Assembly (NCBI GenBank): GCA_030272155.1
Contig: CP126193.1
Span: 2,046,001 to 2,110,000 of the forward strand
Source of the DNA: Tetradesmus obliquus
Taxonomy: Eukaryota > Chlorophyta > Chlorophyceae > Sphaeropleales > Scenedesmaceae
Reading direction: 5' to 3'
Length of the DNA: 64,000 bases
The position numbers and the translations under genes are program-made. The notes under the pieces were generated by a model. The model ran no database searches and had not been told where the DNA came from. It worked only from the letters and a program-made list of their open reading frames with translations. Shown one piece after another: positions 61,041 to 64,000 of the stretch. Position 1 is the first letter of the stretch; each line of letters opens with the position of its first letter.

Positions 61041-62948
61041 GCAGCAGCGTGTGCATGTGGTCAGTGTACACTACGTAACAGTTGGCGGTGCAGCTTGGTG
61101 GGACGCATCATTTGCTGGGTCCGTGGCCGTGATCCAGAACTGGCTGCAGATGCACCGCCTCCCATGTCACCCAAAACAGGCAGGCGCATCATGTGCTCCT
61201 TGTGCCTATGGCACGACACCTGCTCATACGTGGCACACCATGTGACAGTGGTCAAAGTAACAACCCACGCACCTGGGCTCGTTGACCAGGTCTGGGAAGA
61301 TGCGCCCTGCCAGCTGCTGCTTGTAGGCCGGAATATCTGTCAGTATCTTCCAGAAGTTGCCCCAGTTCTGCGCCAGCACCGCGGGGTTCTGCATGTTGAT
61401 CTCGCTGTCTCGCGTGCTGCTGAAATCAAGCAGCACGTACAGGCCCTGGCTTACCAGGTACTGCACCTGCCACAGGAACCTGCGGTGGCGGCAGCATAGG
61501 ATGGCAGCAGTTGAATGAGATGGGGTGGAAGTGACTTGAGGTTTGTCAACAGTTGGATTAGACTAAGGATTGTGATTGATTTGAAATGAAAGTGGTGTGG
61601 TAGGTAATCAAGGTAGTGGTAGTGCTTGTGGGTGAGAAATGCGCTGTGCATAAGGCAGCAACACACAGGAGCCAAGCAGAGCCTCCATGCTGAGCACACA
61701 CCGCCACTTGATGCCAGGCAATGCTAAGCATTCTTATAACCAACAGCACCACATAGCTCAAGCAACAGCATAAGCGGGCAGCTGGCGCACCTGTACAGCG
61801 CGGGCACGTTGGGCCCCTGGGGCAGGTACCAGTTGCACATGGTCAGGTTCAAAGTTTTGCCGCTGCCGCCCTTGTAGCTGTCCAGGAAGGGCGCTGACCA
61901 GGGCCCGTCACACTGCAGCAGCAGCAGCAGCAGCAGCAGGTCTGAGCACGGACCTTATGTAATCTGGGGCACTAGCAGTACGACGGCTGCTGCGTGAGAC
62001 CAGCGTTGAGTACCAGACAACAGCTGCCACCAGCACACACGCATGATGCTGCTGCCATGCATCTCCATGCACAGCTTGCAGAACTGCAAACCAACCAGTG
62101 CCTGATAGGAGATTGCACCATGTTTGCCACCTGCATGATGCTTGTCATCGTAACCAAGTCATAACAATGTATAAATCAGCAGCTGTCGTTACCTGGGGGT
62201 TGCCTGTCTTGGGCGGCGGGTGCTGCATGCCCTTGTACTTTGGCAGGTATGGTGCAATGGCATCCAGGCTCCACTTGTCCCCGAGGCCCGCAATGAGCTG
62301 CGGGTCCATCGTCTTGTAGGCGCCGATGTACGCGTCAGAGTCCAGCTGCAGCAGCAGGCCCGGCATGCATTAAATGTGTGTTCAATGTGTGAGAGCCGGT
62401 GGTGGATTTGTGTTCAGTGTTTGAGGCGCCGATGTACGCGTCAGAGCCCAGCTGCAGCAGCAGGCATGGCATGAGTTCAAGGTGTGAGAGCAGGTGGTTC
62501 ACAGGTGTGAGGCGCCGATTTGGGCGTCAGAGTCCAGCTGCAGGTAACAACAACATGAGTTTTGGTACCCAAAGAGTACATTGGATATGTGTCAGGAGCA
62601 GGTGGGTGTTCTTGTGCAGGTGCATAACTATACTGTAACTGTCCTGTAACTATCCTCCCTAAAACATAAGATGCAGAGAGTAGAGCAGCAGGCATGGTGA
62701 GCATGGCAGAAGCAAGTCCACCATTGTTGCTGCTGGCAGACAGCGACACAGCAGCCACACAACACAGCACTGTCAGCAGCCACACCCCTAGGCCTCACCA
62801 GGCAGGGGAAGAACTCGGGATCCGAGCCAGTGGGTATGTCTAGGTTGAGGTCGCTGAACTTGAACTGCACGCGGATGGCGTTGAAGCCCAGCAGCTTGAT
62901 GCGGTGCACGATGGCCGCAAAATCGTTCGTCAGCCGCCGCTTGCCCCT

Positions 62949-62982
<34 letters not shown>

Positions 62983-63737
62983 GTGGTGACAGGTGAGTAG
63001 TAGCCACATGCGGTGCATGAAGGCCGCAAAGTCGTGCGTGAGCCGCCGCTTGCCGATGCAGGACAATGTGTGTGACAGCAAACAGATGCATCAGCACATG
63101 TTTGCAGGTCAGTGTGACAGCAGGCACACAATGACACGCCACACAAGGGAGTGGCAGCAATGCAGTGCCTGCCAGCTGTGCGGCGCAGCTGCCCTTCGTT
63201 GTTGGTTGCTAACATCTGCTGTTGAAATGCAGATGTGCCAAGCAATGCTCCTCCCTCAGCTCCTGCACAACTGCCACATTCATTCAACCCCGCATGCTGC
63301 ACGCAGCTGTCCCTCACCAGTAGGAGATGTTCAGTGCGCGCTGCCCTGCCTCCCCAACAGCAGGCGACCACTGCTTCTCCCACAGGTTCCCATAAGGCGG
63401 AATATCGCCATCTTGGGGGCAGGGTGGGTCGCTGTATGTAGTGTTGTCATCACAAAAGGCCCATTGGCCATCAAAATTGAATGACCCCACGCTCCAGCCA
63501 AACCAGTTCACGCCTCGTAGCACTGCGGGGCTGCCGGATTGCTGCTCTACGAGCTTGCCGCCAGGGGCGAGCTTCAGCGCCGGCGGCACCTGCAAACAAT
63601 AACCACAGGCATTGCATTGCACCGCTGTGTTATGTATGTTAATAAGATGCATGGTGTGGGCAGACGGCAGTGGTGACTTCTTTCATGCAACCCACACCCA
63701 GCTGCACCTCTGACACGCTGGCCAAAGGCACAACCCG

Positions 63738-63775
<38 letters not shown>

Positions 63776-63968
63776 TACATTTCAAGCTGCTGCATATTAA
63801 CAGAGCAAGCTGCTGCTGCAGTGCCCACCTTGCTGGTGCCAGCTGGCGAGGACCATGGGCTGGGGCAGGCCATTGGTACGCGGGTCTTGTTCCAGCCGTG
63901 CCTGCAGGTGCACGCGTCCGCTGGCATTGCCCTGGGAGGGTACTGCAGGATCTCCTTGTCAGCATCAA
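58836..63968 (-). CDS. GH5 family cellulase (endo-beta-1,4-glucanase type), 5' end outside window
   Basis: Twelve exons seen: 63968-63829, 63589-63318, 62946-62799, 62345-62193, 61912-61791, 61479-61273, 60799-60663, 60421-60231, 60019-59873, 59629-59422, 59083-58965 and a tentative 58913-58836. Phases agree; about 640 residues. Conserved GH5 blocks: LRGVNWFGW, LLGFNAIRVQFKFSDL, DLVNEPSRWGCQW (general acid Glu), RLVLSPHIYPGTVTG (His and Tyr), LPVVIGESGAKDW (nucleophile Glu) and SWFWWAWNANSGDTKGLV. An upstream Cys-containing stretch (MPADACTCRHGWNKTR) may be part of a binding or linker region. It hydrolyses beta-1,4-glucans, probably outside the cell or in wall turnover. The last 25 residues (LQAIHAAAVLHVLGLACTDA...) are uncertain. 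Four introns contain exon-edge echoes or (CTG)n acceptor tracts. Confidence 0.92.
60763..61005 (-). repeat. Acceptor-side echoes of a GH5 exon (start at 60799)
   Basis: Plus-strand GAGTCCTGCCACTGGCAGCC + CCAGCGGCTG occurs at about 60773-60803 (real), 60870-60898 (two changes) and 60968-60997, period about 97 bp. Sense strand: SRWGCQWQDSC after CAG. Confidence 0.88.
62320..62545 (-). repeat. Acceptor-side echoes of a GH5 exon (start at 62345)
   Basis: GGCGCCGATGTACGCGTCAG + AGTCCAGCTGCAGCAGCAGG at about 62320-62359 (real) recurs at about 62426-62465 and, decayed, at 62511-62543. Sense strand CTGCAG/CTGGACTCTGACGC, i.e. LDSDAYIGA. Confidence 0.88.
62880..63062 (-). repeat. Acceptor-side echo of a GH5 exon (start at 62946)
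   Basis: GCGGTGCACGATGGCCGC + AAA...CGTCAGCCGCCGCTTGCCCC + TGCAG at about 62899-62951 recurs at about 63010-63062 with several changes but intact GCAG. Between them lies a (CAG)n run (62948-62981). Confidence 0.86.
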
Positions 63969-64000
63969 CTGCGGCAAGCAGCAGGGACAGTGGAGTTATG

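Overview
This window reads as nuclear DNA of a green alga, most likely a chlorophycean of the Scenedesmus/Tetradesmus type (Sphaeropleales). That placement is inference. The evidence is: genes split into many short exons with GT-AG introns; very dense CAG/CTG trinucleotide runs giving poly-Q, poly-A and poly-S; TGTAA poly(A) signals after stop codons; and a gene content mixing a chloroplast RNA-binding protein, a mitochondrial assembly factor, an intraflagellar transport protein and a secreted cellulase. Nothing looks bacterial. All gene models were built by hand from splice motifs and conserved protein motifs. In each of the main models every exon-exon junction keeps the reading frame, which is the strongest internal check available.

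Layout: 1-2871 (+) is the 3' part of CSP41a, a chloroplast stem-loop RNA-binding protein. 7595-about 11080 (-) is a membrane protein with a degenerate class III nucleotide cyclase domain, followed by a roughly 3.7 kb G/T-rich stretch that looks like its 3' UTR. 11816-13613 (-) is ATP11/ATPAF1, divergent from 14286-21441 (+), an IGHMBP2/SMUBP2-type helicase with an N-terminal R3H domain. 22755-24368 (+) is a small cysteine-rich zinc-ribbon protein followed by about 5 kb of G/T-rich probable 3' UTR. 29772-31680 (-) is a 268-residue multi-pass membrane protein. 32859-46261 (-) is one giant 13-exon gene: a CDCA7/R1-type zinc finger joined to a very long Q/A-rich and helical tail, about 2,787 residues. 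It is divergent from 46763-48175 (+), IFT20. 49101-52104 (-) is an acid lipase, 52757-56748 (-) is BUD22/SRFBP1, and 58836-63968 (-, 5' end outside the window) is a GH5 cellulase.

The most unusual signal is structural. In at least five genes the edge of an exon, together with its splice site, is repeated one to ten times inside the neighbouring intron. Donor-side copies lie downstream of the real exon and acceptor-side copies lie upstream of it. The clearest case is about ten copies of a 'DPEVDWTAK + GTGAG' unit at 39.4-40.7 kb. I call these exon-edge echoes; I know of no standard feature class that covers them.

The genes do not form one pathway. Their products cover chloroplast RNA metabolism, mitochondrial F1-ATPase assembly, ribosome biogenesis, probable chromatin/DNA-methylation control, ciliary transport and secreted hydrolases.
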